Shown here in pieces: positions 18,632 through 29,781 of a stretch of DNA of 64,000 nucleotides. Source of the DNA: Planctomycetota bacterium (lineage in GTDB: Bacteria; Planctomycetota; PLA2; JAEUHO01); contig JANQJW010000049.1 in assembly GCA_028281445.1 (NCBI GenBank), forward strand, positions 62,001 to 126,000, given 5' to 3'. A program made the position numbers and the translations under genes. Numbering within the stretch: the stretch's first letter is position 1; every line of letters begins with the position of its first letter. The notes under the pieces were generated by a model. That model was not told the DNA's origin. It did no database searches and saw nothing but the letters and a program-made list of their open reading frames with translations.

Positions 18632-21600
18632 ATGTCGAAACGGCAAGACCCGTCCGGCCGGTCACCCAGCGCTCCCGCGAAGGCCTTTGACGAGGTGCGC
18701 GGGGAAGGCCCGTGGCCGAGCGCTGCCAGTCGCCGTGACTTCCTGAAGCTTGCGGGATTCTCCTTCGCAGCGCTCGCGTTGCCGGGGTGCGGACGTGCCG
18801 AAGAGCACCGTGCGATTCCCTTCCTCGACAAGCCCGAAGCGGTCACGCCCGGGCGCGCCAGCTGGTTCGCCACGATGTGCAGCGGCTGCGAAGCCGGATG
18901 CGGCATCCTCGGCAAGTTCCGCGACGGCCGTCCTGTCAAGATCGAAGGCAACGCGCAGCATCCGCTCTCGGCAGGCGGAGTCTGCGCGGTTGGGCAGGCC
19001 GGCGTGCTCTCGCTCTACGACGCCCAGCGGCTCGGCGCGCCCCGCGCCGGCGGCACCGAGACCACGTGGGAGAACGTCGACGCCGCGATCCGCGAGCGTC
19101 TAGCGGCGGTCGGCGCGGGCGGCGTGCGGGTGCTGAGTGGAACGCGCAACGGCCCGACGAGCGAGGCGGCCATCCGGGAGTTCCTGGCCGCCTTCTCGAA
19201 CGGCCGTCACGTCAGCTACGACGCCGTCTCGAGCTCGGCGCTGCTCGACGCCCATGCCGCGCTGTTCGGCCGGCGCATGCTGCCGCACTTCCGGTTCGAG
19301 CGCGCGCGCGTGATTGCGTCCTTCGATGCGGACTTCCTCGGGACCTGGATCTCGCCCGTGGAGTTCACACGCGGCTACCGCGCCGGGCGCAGCCTCGCCG
19401 ATGGCGGTGCGCGCTTCTCGCGCCACTACCAGTTCGAGTCGCGCCTCTCCCTGACGGGGTGCAGCGCTGACCGCCGCGTGGCCTTCGCTCCGGGTGCGCA
19501 TGGAGCTGCGCTGTCCAATCTCGCCGTGCTGCTTGCCAAGAAGGCCGGGCGCACGCGGCCGTGGGCGCCGGTCGACGACGCCGGCGTCCCCGGCGAAGCG
19601 CTCGAGGATCTGGCTGACGCGCTATGGAGCGCACCGCGCGGTGAGACACTCGTCGTGTGCGGCACGAACCGCGTCGACGACCAGAAGGTCGCGGCGTGGA
19701 TCAATCACCTGCTCGGCAACTACGGCGACACGCAGAGCGTCAAGACGATCGACATCCAGCAGCCCTCGCGCCAGCGCATGGGCGACGACCGCGCGCTAGC
19801 GACGCTTCGGCGCGAGATCGCCGACGGCAAGGTCGCGGCGCTCATCACCGTGGGCTGCAATCCGGTCTACGACCTGCCTGACGGTGCCGGTCTCGTGAAG
19901 GACCTGGAGAAGGTCGGGCTCGTCGTCAGTTGCGCCTCGCACATGGACGAGACCGCGTCCGCGGCGCACTACGTCTGCCCCGATCACCACACCCTCGAGT
20001 CCTGGAACGACGCGGAGCCGCTCGAGGGCATGGTCTCCGTGTCCCAGCCGCTCGTTCGCCCGCTGAGGAAGACGCGCGCGTTCATCGAGAGCCTTGCGGC
20101 GTGGCGCGGCAAGCCACAGAGCGCCTACGACCAGATGCGACGTGTGTGGAAGCGCAGTGTCTTCAAGCGTCAGGCGGATCACGCGTCGTTCGACCGGTTC
20201 TGGAACGCGGCCGTTCACGACGGCTTCGCGAGCCTGGCTCCCCAGGAGGGCGACCTGCCGCGCTTCCACCACGACAGGGTCGGGCCCGCGAAGGGGCCGG
20301 CCGCCGCCGGCGGCGACGCGCTCTCGCTCGTTCTCTACCCGAAGATCGCGATGGGGGACGGCCGGCACGCGCACAACCCCTGGTTGCACGAACTGCCGGA
20401 CCCCGTCAGCAAGGTGGCCTGGGACAACTACGCCGCACTCTCGCCGGCGACGGCCGCTCGATTGCAGGTCGAGACAGGCGACGTGGTCGTGCTCGAGGCC
20501 GGCGGTCGCTCGCTCGAGCTGCCCGCGCTGGTGCAGCCCGGCCAGCATGCCTCCGCCGTCGCCGTCGCGCTCGGCTACGGCCGCGTCGGCACCGACCGGT
20601 TCCATGCCGTCGGCCCGCAGTGGATCGAGGGCGAGCCGACTGTCGAGAAGGGCGGACAAGTGGGGATCAACGCCGCTGCGTTCCTGCACGTCGCGGACGG
20701 CCGGCTCTCCTACGACACGGTCCGCGTGGCCGTGCGCAAGACGCACCGCCGGCACGAGCTGGCGCGGACGCAGCTCTACGACTCGCTGCATGTGCCCAAG
20801 CACCTGGCGAAGCCGGGCGAGCATGCGCGGCCGATCGCCCAGGAAGCGACGCTCGACGCCTGGCGCAACAACCCCTCGGCAGGCGGGCACGCGGCGCATG
20901 CGTTCAAGGAGCTCTGGCCTGACGATCACAAGTACACGGGCCACCACTGGCACATGGCGATCGACCTCACGGCGTGTACGGGCTGCTCGGCCTGCGTCAT
21001 CTCCTGCCAGGCGGAGAACAACGTCCCCGTGGTCGGCAAGGACGAGACGCGTCGCAAGCGCGACATGTCCTGGATCCGCATCGACCGCTACTACGACGGC
21101 GACGGCGAGGACGTCGACGTCATACACCAGCCGATGCTCTGCCAGCATTGCGACAACGCGCCGTGCGAGTCCGTTTGTCCCGTGCTCGCCACCGTGCACA
21201 GCAGCGAAGGGCTCAACCAACAGGTCTACAACCGCTGCGTCGGTACACGCTACTGCTCGAACAACTGCCCGTACAAGACGCGCAAGTTCAACTGGTTCAG
21301 CTATGCCCACGACGACACGTTCCAGAACATGGTCCTCAATCCAGATGTCGCCGTGCGCTCTCGTGGCGTCATGGAGAAGTGTTCGTTCTGCGTCCAGCGC
21401 ATCCAGGAGGCCAAGTTCGAAGCCAAGCGCCTCGGCCGCGAGCTCGCTGACGGCGACATCCGCCCGGCGTGCATGCAGTCCTGTCCCGCGGACGCGATCC
21501 GATTCGGTGACGGCAACGACAAGGAGAGTCTCGTGGCCAGGCAGCGCGGCGATCCACGCGGCTACCGGGTGCTGGCCGAGCTCGATGTGCGGCCGTCGGT

Positions 21601-21656
21601 GACCTACCTGCGCCGGATCCGCAACCGCAAGGAGCACGCGAAGGGAGAGGTGAGTC

Positions 21657-21664
<8 letters not shown>
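18632..21664 (+). CDS. actB: Alternative complex III molybdopterin-like/iron-sulfur subunit ActB
   Basis: 1010 aa. Near the N terminus a twin-arginine motif [11 protein letters not shown] runs into a lipobox-like LPGC, as is common in ActB. Residues ~75-700 form the molybdopterin-oxidoreductase-like B1 domain, whose first motif C83-x2-C86-x3-C90-x27-C118 is intact here. From about residue 780 the B2 ferredoxin domain carries four Cys groups ([41 protein letters not shown]…CMQSCP). In characterised complexes only B2 carries clusters. It passes electrons from the quinol site to ActA. The 3' end overlaps actC by eight bases. Confidence 0.94.
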
Positions 21665-23089
<1,425 letters not shown>

Positions 23090-23093
<4 letters not shown>

Positions 23094-23620
23094 CCTCGCG
23101 CTTCGTCATCGGCACCTTCGGCGACGAGTCGCATCTCCTCGCGGCGACCACCGCGGTGCGCCGGGAGGACTACCCGATCGTCGACGTCTACACGCCCTAC
23201 CCCGTCCACGGAATCGAGAAGGCGATGGGGCTCCGGCCCTCGCGCCTTACGTGGGTCTGCTTCCTGGCCGGCTTCATCGGCTGCATGCTCACGCTCTTCT
23301 TCCAGTACTGGACGTCCTATCTCGATTGGCCGATCAACGTCGGCGGCAAACCCTTCGACTCGTTGCCTGCGTTCATCCCGATCGCTTTCGAGGTGACCGT
23401 GTTGTTTGCCGGCCTGGGGGTGGTCGCCGCGCTGTTCGTCCGCTGCGGTCTCTGGCCGGGGAAGAAGGCACGTCCGCCCACACCGCGCGTGACCGATGAC
23501 CAGTTCGCTCTCGTCGTCCGCCTGGACCGGGCCGACCACTCAGCCGCGCATCTCCGTGCGCTGCTCGAACGCCACGATCTCGTCGAGTTCGACGAGCGCA
23601 TCGGTGAGGAGTCGCCATGA
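23090..23620 (+). CDS. actD: Alternative complex III subunit ActD (DUF3341)
   Basis: 176 aa from a GTG at 23090, with AAGGAGG about ten bases upstream; the long open frame upstream in the same phase is an actC shadow. The DUF3341 pattern is visible: an N-terminal soluble domain ending [20 protein letters not shown], then two transmembrane helices around residues 50-75 and 95-120. The subunit is structural and lies between ActC and ActF. It overlaps its neighbours on both sides by four bases. Confidence 0.92.
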
Positions 23621-24240
23621 GCCGTGTTTCGCCGGTCGAGGCCCTACTCGTCTTGTTGATCGCCCTCGGCATCGGCGCGCACTTCGCGCTCCACGAGGAC
23701 CCCGGTCAGCGCAACTACGTGTTCGCACCCGACATGTACGAGACGCCGGCCTACGAGTCCCAGGACCCCAATCCACACTTCGCCGACGGCAAGACGTTGC
23801 AGGCGCCGGCGCCGGGAACGATCGCGCGCGGGTACATGCCGCTCTACGAGGGCGACGTCATCCTCGATACGACCACACCCTGGAAGGAGCTCGGCGCTGC
23901 GCAGAAGCGTGCGTGGGACGAGCACACCCCTCCATGGGACTTCGCCACGCTCGACGACGCCGGCAAGGCCGCGGTGCTCGCGCGCGGGCAACACGTCTAC
24001 GAGACCTTCTGCGCCACTTGTCACGGCGGATCCGGCAAGGGGGACGGCCTCGTCACGAAACGTGGCGTGCCGCCGCCCAAGTCCTTCAGCGATCCAGAGA
24101 TCGCCAAGTATTCGGACGGGCACATGTTCCGGAGCGTCTCGTTCGGTAGCGGAAACATGGCGGCCTACGAATCGCAGGTCGAAAGGGAAGATCGATGGAA
24201 GGCAATCCGGTACATCCGGTCGCTGCAGCAGGCTCCGTAG
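23617..24240 (+). CDS. actE: Alternative complex III monoheme cytochrome c subunit ActE
   Basis: 207 aa, with an N-terminal signal/anchor helix at residues 5-22 and one CxxCH site, C132-x2-C135-H136, in a class I cytochrome c fold. The likely distal Met is in GHMFRSVSFGSGNM. ActE is the exit point of the complex, passing electrons to a periplasmic acceptor. Here no oxidase genes follow, so the partner is an open question. It overlaps actD by four bases and, if the actF start is right, actF by 46. Confidence 0.92.
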   Translation: MSRVSPVEALLVLLIALGIGAHFALHEDPGQRNYVFAPDMYETPAYESQDPNPHFADGKTLQAPAPGTIARGYMPLYEGDVILDTTTPWKELGAAQKRAWDEHTPPWDFATLDDAGKAAVLARGQHVYETFCATCHGGSGKGDGLVTKRGVPPPKSFSDPEIAKYSDGHMFRSVSFGSGNMAAYESQVEREDRWKAIRYIRSLQQAP

Positions 24241-25463
24241 CCGACGTCGTGGACCCGCCGCCTGCGGCGGCGCCCGTGCCCTCGAAGGCGGCGTCGTTGA
24301 CGCCGCCGGTCGTCTTGCCGTCGGGCTGGCAACGCGGACTCACCGTCGCGATTGCCAGTGGTGCGCTGCTGACGATCCTCGGGTTCGTATTCGCGCGCGA
24401 GCGCGCGTGCGCCGGCATGCTCCTCGCCTCGCACTACGCGATCGGCATCGGGTTGGGCGGCCTCATGTTCCTCGTTCTCGGCTACGTCACGCAGGCGGGC
24501 TGGCACACGGCATTCCGCCGCGTCCCCGAGGCCATGGCGGGAACACTTCCGGTCGGTGCGGCCTTGACCGGGGTCGCGCTGCTCGGCTTCACGTGGCTCT
24601 ACGAATGGTCGCACGCGGACGCCGTCGCCGGTGACGCGCTGTTGCAGGAGAAGAGCTTCTGGCTCAACACGGGGTTCTTTCTCGCGCGAGCCGCGATCGT
24701 CCTCGCACTCTGGCTCGTCTTCGCTCGTCTCATGCGGCGCACGTCGGTCGAGCAGGACAGCACGGGCGACGTACGCGCTGTCGGCCGTCTCTCCGCACTG
24801 AGCGCCGTCTTTCTGGTGATCTTTGCGATCACGTTCTCGGTCGCGAGCTTCGACTGGCTGATGTCGCTCGAGCCGCACTGGTACAGCACGGTCTACGCCG
24901 TCTACAACTTCGCCGGCTTGTTCGTGTCGGCGCTGGCCGCGATGCTGATCCTGCTGATCGTGCTTCGTCGCATGGGCCCGCTCAAGGGAATCCTCCGCGA
25001 CGACCACCTGCACGACGTCGCCCGCCTGACCTTCGGGTTCGCCACCTTCTGGGGCTACATCTGGTTCTGCCAGTACATGTTGATCTGGTACGGGAACATC
25101 CCGGAAGAGACGGCGTACTACGTCACACGCAGCAACGGGGCCTGGAAGGTCCTCATGCTCGTCAATCCGATCGTCAACTGGCTGATTCCCTTCCTGGTCC
25201 TCCTGCCGCGGCCGGCGAAGCGCAGCGAGTCGATCCTGATCAAGGTCGCGACCTTGCTGCTCCTGGGGCGCTGGCTCGACCTGTACCTGATGATCAACCC
25301 GTCGATCGCGCCCGGCGGCCCGGCGCTGGGGATCTGGGACCTCGCACCATTGCTCGTCGCGCTGCCTCTCGTCGTGCTGTGGTGCTACCGCGTCCTCGGT
25401 CGGCGCAACCTCCTTCCCGTCGGCGATCCGTCGCTCGGCGAGAGCCTGCACCACCACACCTAG
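24195..25463 (+). CDS. actF: Alternative complex III membrane subunit ActF
   Basis: 422 aa with about ten transmembrane helices, related to ActC/NrfD (second quinone-binding-type subunit). The ATG at 24195 has AAGGGAAG before it but lies 46 bases inside actE; a GTG at 24249 is a possible alternative that would avoid the overlap. The first ~45 residues are Pro/Ala-rich and likely cytoplasmic. The conserved YVTQAGWHTAFRRVPEAM and LMSLEPHWYSTVYAVYNF segments support the call. No actG and no heme-copper oxidase follow. Confidence 0.9.
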   Translation: MEGNPVHPVAAAGSVADVVDPPPAAAPVPSKAASLTPPVVLPSGWQRGLTVAIASGALLTILGFVFARERACAGMLLASHYAIGIGLGGLMFLVLGYVTQAGWHTAFRRVPEAMAGTLPVGAALTGVALLGFTWLYEWSHADAVAGDALLQEKSFWLNTGFFLARAAIVLALWLVFARLMRRTSVEQDSTGDVRAVGRLSALSAVFLVIFAITFSVASFDWLMSLEPHWYSTVYAVYNFAGLFVSALAAMLILLIVLRRMGPLKGILRDDHLHDVARLTFGFATFWGYIWFCQYMLIWYGNIPEETAYYVTRSNGAWKVLMLVNPIVNWLIPFLVLLPRPAKRSESILIKVATLLLLGRWLDLYLMINPSIAPGGPALGIWDLAPLLVALPLVVLWCYRVLGRRNLLPVGDPSLGESLHHHT

Positions 25464-25481
25464 ACGCGAACTGCGCCGTCC

Positions 25482-26852
25482 ATGCGCATTGACTCCGACC
25501 TCATCCGCCGCTACGACCGCCCGGGTCCCCGGTATACGTCCTATCCCACTGCGGCCGAGTTCCACGACGGTGTGACACCGGACGTCTACGGCGAGCACCT
25601 CGCACAGGCCGGAAGGAACCGCGCGCCGCTGGCGCTCTACGTCCATCTGCCTTTCTGCCGGGCGCGCTGCTTCTACTGCGCTTGCAACGTCGTCATCACG
25701 AGACAACCGGAGGTCGTACACCGGTACCTGCGCGCCCTGGCTGCCGAGATCCGTCGCACGGCCGAGCAGCTCGGCGCGCGCCCGCCGATCGCCGAGCTGC
25801 ACTGGGGTGGCGGCACGCCGACGCACCTCAGCGCGGACGAGTTGCGCGCGCTGCACCGGGTGCTGCGTGAGTCGTTCTCGATCGACAACGACACAGCACA
25901 GGCGATCGAGGTCGATCCACGCGTCACCACCGAAGCGCACCTCGCCGCTCTCGCGGATCTTGGCTTTGCCCGCCTGTCGATGGGCGTGCAGGACTTCGAT
26001 GCCGATGTGCAAGAACACATCGGACGGCGCCAGCCCTACGAGATGACGCGGGCGTGCGTCGATGCCGCCCGCGACCTGGGTTTCGCCTCGATCAACCTCG
26101 ACCTGATCTACGGGCTGCCTGGGCAGACGCGTGCGCGTTTCCGGCGCACGCTGGACCGCGTCGCGGCGCTGCGGCCCGAGCGAGTCGCCATCTACAGCTA
26201 CGCGCACATGCCGTGGCTCAAGGCCAATCAGCGGTACATCGATGCCGCCGCCTTGCCCGCCGCCGAGGAGAAGCTGGGGCTCCTGCTCGACGCGATCGAC
26301 GCGCTCGGCGAAGCGGGCTACCTGGCTGTCGGGATGGACCACTTCGCCCTGCCCGAGGACGAGCTGGGCGCCGCGATTCGAGAGGGCACGCTCGGGCGCA
26401 ACTTCATGGGCTACACCGTTCACAAGGCGCCTCACACCGTGGCCTTGGGGATGAGCGCGATCAGCGACGTCACGGGCGCCTTCGTGCAGAACGAACGCAA
26501 GCTCAGCCGCTACGAGGCGGCGGTTGCTGCAGGTCGGCTGCCCGTTGAGCGCGGTTACCTGCTGAGCGAGGACGACCATCTGCGGCGGCACGTGATTCAC
26601 GCATTGATGTGTACGTTTCGCCTCGATGTCCCCGACGTCGAGCAGCGCTTCGGCGTCGACTTTGCCTCGTACTTCCGCGACGCCGTCGAAGCGCTCGGTC
26701 CGATGCGAGCCGACGGCCTCGTCGAGCTCGATGACGAGGAGCTGCGCGTCCTGAACGCAGGACGCACCCTCGTGCGCAATGTCTGCATGGCCTTCGATGC
26801 GCATCTCCAGCCTCCCTCGGCATCCCGGCCGCGGTACTCGAGGACGGTCTGA
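25482..26852 (+). CDS. hemN: Oxygen-independent coproporphyrinogen III oxidase
   Basis: 456 aa radical SAM enzyme. The cluster motif is C59-x3-C63-x2-C66-x-C68 (PFCRARCFYCAC), the HemN form with the extra fourth Cys that separates true HemN from HemW. It decarboxylates coproporphyrinogen III to protoporphyrinogen IX without O2, supplying heme for the many cytochromes encoded around it. GGGTPTHLS and the C-terminal HemN domain (CTFRLDVPDVEQRFG) are present. The ribosome site is weak. Its stop overlaps the following radical SAM gene (TGATG). Confidence 0.94.
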   Translation: MRIDSDLIRRYDRPGPRYTSYPTAAEFHDGVTPDVYGEHLAQAGRNRAPLALYVHLPFCRARCFYCACNVVITRQPEVVHRYLRALAAEIRRTAEQLGARPPIAELHWGGGTPTHLSADELRALHRVLRESFSIDNDTAQAIEVDPRVTTEAHLAALADLGFARLSMGVQDFDADVQEHIGRRQPYEMTRACVDAARDLGFASINLDLIYGLPGQTRARFRRTLDRVAALRPERVAIYSYAHMPWLKANQRYIDAAALPAAEEKLGLLLDAIDALGEAGYLAVGMDHFALPEDELGAAIREGTLGRNFMGYTVHKAPHTVALGMSAISDVTGAFVQNERKLSRYEAAVAAGRLPVERGYLLSEDDHLRRHVIHALMCTFRLDVPDVEQRFGVDFASYFRDAVEALGPMRADGLVELDDEELRVLNAGRTLVRNVCMAFDAHLQPPSASRPRYSRTV

Positions 26853-28084
26853 TGCGGCTCGGGCCGGCTCTGATCGAAGGCGGCCGTCTCAATCCGGGGT
26901 ACCTCAAGCTCGACCTCTACTGCCGGGGCTTGCGGGTCGCGCCGGATCTCGTCGATGCGGGACTCGTTCGTCGCGTGCGCGCGGGCTTGGGTAGCGGGCT
27001 CGAGCTCTGCCTCTCCGACAGCGGCATGTACGTCAACGCGCCCGTCCATGAGGCCTTCGCGCACTCGAGCCCGTACGCGCTGCGCGCTTCCTCGCAAACC
27101 GGCTCGTACGACCTGCTTCGCGACGGGCGTGCGCTGGCGCGCGTCGCGGTGGCGCCCGCTCCGCGCTTCTACGGCCGCCGGACAACCAGCGGCAAGCGCA
27201 TGGACACGATCGGGACCATCCAGGGCACCTACCTGGGGATCTACTACGGCGGGCTGTGCGCGAACTGGAAGGCCCCGAGCGAAGATGCGTGCAGGTTCTG
27301 CGGTCTGGGCCACAGTGGGGAACGAACGAACAAGACGGCCCAGGACGTCATCGAGACCGCTCTCGCCGCGCGCGAAGAGCTGCGCATCACCTTCGTCCAT
27401 GTGAATGGCGGGTTCGACGACCGGGAAGGCTACGTACACCGCTTCCTGCCGCTGATGCGGCGGCTGCGCGATGAGACCGGGCTCCTGTCGGGCCTCCAGC
27501 TTCCGCCGCTGGCCGACCCGGCGGCGTACCACGCGATTCGCGAGGCCGGGGTCAACAATGTTTCGCTCTGCTTCGAGCTCTGGAACGACGAGGCCTTCAC
27601 GCACGCTTGTCCCGGCAAGGCAAGGCGCGCCGGCCTCGACCGCTACCGCGAGTCCATCTCGTACTGCGCGCGCGACGTCGGCTTCGACACGACCAACGGC
27701 GAGCTGATCGCAGGGCTGGAGGATCCCGCGGCCTCGATGGCGGCCATCGACTGGCTCACGGATGTGGGGGCGATACCGACGGTCTGCGTGTTCCGGCCCC
27801 TCGTTGGGACACCACTCGAGAACCGGCAGCCGCCACGCACGGAGGAGATGGTCCCCGTCTTCGCTCACACGTACCGCCGCTGCATCGAGCGCGGGCTGCC
27901 CATCGGCGTTGCACCCGATCTGCGTGTTTCGATCGTATTGACGCCCGACGAGTGCCGCTGGCTTCTGCCGCCGTCCGAGCGCGAGCGCTGGAAGTTGCGG
28001 AGGCTCAAGCATGCCGCCATGCGGCGCGCTCTCGGGTGGCGCGTTCGGCGGCGTGTGCGCAAGAGCCGGGCGGTCTCGCCGTGA
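26852..28084 (+). CDS. Radical SAM protein with a CX10CX2C cluster motif, function unknown
   Basis: 410 aa. The putative cluster ligands are C136-x10-C147-x2-C150 (GLCANWKAPSEDACRFCGLG), wider than the usual CX3CX2C. After it the TIM-barrel strands look like a radical SAM core (HVNGGFDDREGYVHRFLPLM, LPPLADPAAYHAIREAGVNNVSL, then TTNGELIAGLEDP). An extra N-terminal domain of ~115 residues precedes the core, and the last 30 residues are strongly basic. I do not recognise the family. It overlaps hemN by one base and the following octaheme gene by four. It could serve heme or cytochrome maturation, or modify a neighbouring enzyme, but this rests on position only. Confidence 0.7.
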   Translation: MRLGPALIEGGRLNPGYLKLDLYCRGLRVAPDLVDAGLVRRVRAGLGSGLELCLSDSGMYVNAPVHEAFAHSSPYALRASSQTGSYDLLRDGRALARVAVAPAPRFYGRRTTSGKRMDTIGTIQGTYLGIYYGGLCANWKAPSEDACRFCGLGHSGERTNKTAQDVIETALAAREELRITFVHVNGGFDDREGYVHRFLPLMRRLRDETGLLSGLQLPPLADPAAYHAIREAGVNNVSLCFELWNDEAFTHACPGKARRAGLDRYRESISYCARDVGFDTTNGELIAGLEDPAASMAAIDWLTDVGAIPTVCVFRPLVGTPLENRQPPRTEEMVPVFAHTYRRCIERGLPIGVAPDLRVSIVLTPDECRWLLPPSERERWKLRRLKHAAMRRALGWRVRRRVRKSRAVSP

Positions 28085-29781
28085 GGCTCTTGCTGTCGGT
28101 CCTTGCGGTCATCGCTGTGGCGTTGCTCGTCACGCTGCCGCAGCTCGAGCCTCGCAAGGTGCTGCAGCAGGAACCGGAGCCGGCCCCCCTTGGAGAGGGC
28201 TACGCGGGCGTCGATGTCTGCAAGCGCTGCCACGCACGGGAGACGGAAGCGTGGGAGCGCTCGCCGCACGGCCTGCACGCGACGCCGCGAGCGGAACCCG
28301 CCGGCGGGGCGGATGGAGCCATCGGCTCGAGCTGGATGCAGGCCTACATCAAGCGCGACCTCCGTGGCTATCACCGCATCCAGGCACGCTGCTACGACCT
28401 GCGCGAGGAGCGCTGGCGGTCCGTCGTCACGGTGCTGCAAGCGATCCGTGGCCCGCGCCCCGGAGAGCCGGCGATCACCACCACGGCTCTCGCCGATCGT
28501 TCGTTCGAGATCGACTGCGCCGGCTGCCACGCCAGCGGCCCGCGCCTGCGCATCGACCCCGCAACGCAGCAGATGCGATCGTCCTGGCGCGACCTCGCGA
28601 TTGACTGCGAGGCCTGCCACGGCCCGGGCGCGGCGCACGCCCAGGCGTGGTCGCGTCTCGACGACGGCGCGTCGCTCGCTCCGCTGAATCGCCTTCCGGC
28701 GCGGACCGCAACAGCGGTGTGCGGGCGTTGTCATGGAGGACCGCCGGCCGTGGGCGACTACGACCCTGCCGATGCCGTGCACTTCGTGGGGTTGCTCGAA
28801 GAAGGACCACACGTCCGGCCGGACGGCACGCCGGTCGGGCAGATGTACCAGTACGCGGCCTTCCTGCGCAGCCCCTGCCATCTCGAGGGCGGTCTTGCGT
28901 GTACGGACTGCCACGCCGTGCACGGCCCAGGCTTGAAGCCTCAGCCGCACGCTGATGCGATGTGCGTCCGGTGCCACGAGACCTACGCATCGCATGCGCA
29001 CACCCATCACGCGATGGACGGTCCCGGAGCACGTTGCACGGCATGCCACATGCCTCCTTTGTTCGAGGGACTTCTCGGCCATCAGCGCGACCACCGCATC
29101 GGCGTTCCGCTTCCCGCCTCGCCCTACGTTGCCAACGCCTGCACGAAGTGCCATGCGGACAAGCCTCCGAGGTGGGCGGATCGCGCATGGCGGCGCTGGT
29201 GGGGCACGCCACCCGCGCAGACGCTCGATGCGATCCAAGGCGTACGCCTGGGACGCGACGGAGACCCGCAGGCGCGCGACCTGCTGCGCGCCGCCAAGGC
29301 GCACGCCGACCCGTGGTTCCGCGTCGCCGCGGCCTACCATCTGCGGGATCCTGAATCGATCGCAGACGACGCGCTGCCCGAGGTACGCATGGCTGCGGTC
29401 CGCGTCGCGGAGCACGTGCGAGACGTCGAGGTCTTGAAGCGTCTAATGCGCGACGGGCATGCAGCGATCCGCGCGGCCGCCGGGATGGCGTTGTGGAAGC
29501 TGGGGCACGAGGACGTCACCTCGACGGACGACCGTCGCATCCTCGCGCGCCAGGAGCGGGAGCGCACAACCGTCCGCGTGCGCCTCGCACGCGAGCTGGT
29601 AGCGGCCGGTGCGTGGGAGGAAGCCCTGGCCCACCTCGAAGCCGCGTTGGCGTATCGCCCGGACGCGCCCGACGCATGGCGCAGGCTCGCCGAGGTCTAT
29701 GAAGCACTGGGCCGCCAAGCCGAAGCGCGGGCCGCACGCGCCCGCGCGCATGCTCTGCGGACCCTCGGAGGTGGTCGATGA
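28081..29781 (+). CDS. Octaheme cytochrome c with C-terminal HEAT-like and TPR repeats
   Basis: 566 aa from a GTG at 28081 overlapping the previous stop; upstream in-frame sequence is a shadow. A signal/anchor (residues 3-20) is followed by a cytochrome c554-like start, GYAGVDVCKRCHARETEAWE. Eight CxxCH sites are present: CKRCH, CAGCH, CEACH, CGRCH, CTDCH, CVRCH, CTACH and CTKCH. The last ~190 residues have no heme: about two HEAT-like helical pairs (DPWFRVAAAYHL, HAAIRAAAGMALWKLG) and then TPR-like helices. It is probably periplasmic and membrane-anchored, passing electrons between complex III or quinol oxidisers and a terminal reductase while the repeats bind a partner. It overlaps the next octaheme gene by four bases. 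Confidence 0.85.
   Translation: MRLLLSVLAVIAVALLVTLPQLEPRKVLQQEPEPAPLGEGYAGVDVCKRCHARETEAWERSPHGLHATPRAEPAGGADGAIGSSWMQAYIKRDLRGYHRIQARCYDLREERWRSVVTVLQAIRGPRPGEPAITTTALADRSFEIDCAGCHASGPRLRIDPATQQMRSSWRDLAIDCEACHGPGAAHAQAWSRLDDGASLAPLNRLPARTATAVCGRCHGGPPAVGDYDPADAVHFVGLLEEGPHVRPDGTPVGQMYQYAAFLRSPCHLEGGLACTDCHAVHGPGLKPQPHADAMCVRCHETYASHAHTHHAMDGPGARCTACHMPPLFEGLLGHQRDHRIGVPLPASPYVANACTKCHADKPPRWADRAWRRWWGTPPAQTLDAIQGVRLGRDGDPQARDLLRAAKAHADPWFRVAAAYHLRDPESIADDALPEVRMAAVRVAEHVRDVEVLKRLMRDGHAAIRAAAGMALWKLGHEDVTSTDDRRILARQERERTTVRVRLARELVAAGAWEEALAHLEAALAYRPDAPDAWRRLAEVYEALGRQAEARAARARAHALRTLGGGR

Noticed and set aside
18878-18985. Intact C-x2-C-x3-C-x27-C in ActB as proof of an active molybdenum enzyme
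   Set aside because: The B1 domain of characterised complexes lacks cofactors, and relatives may keep these cysteines; not enough to claim activity.
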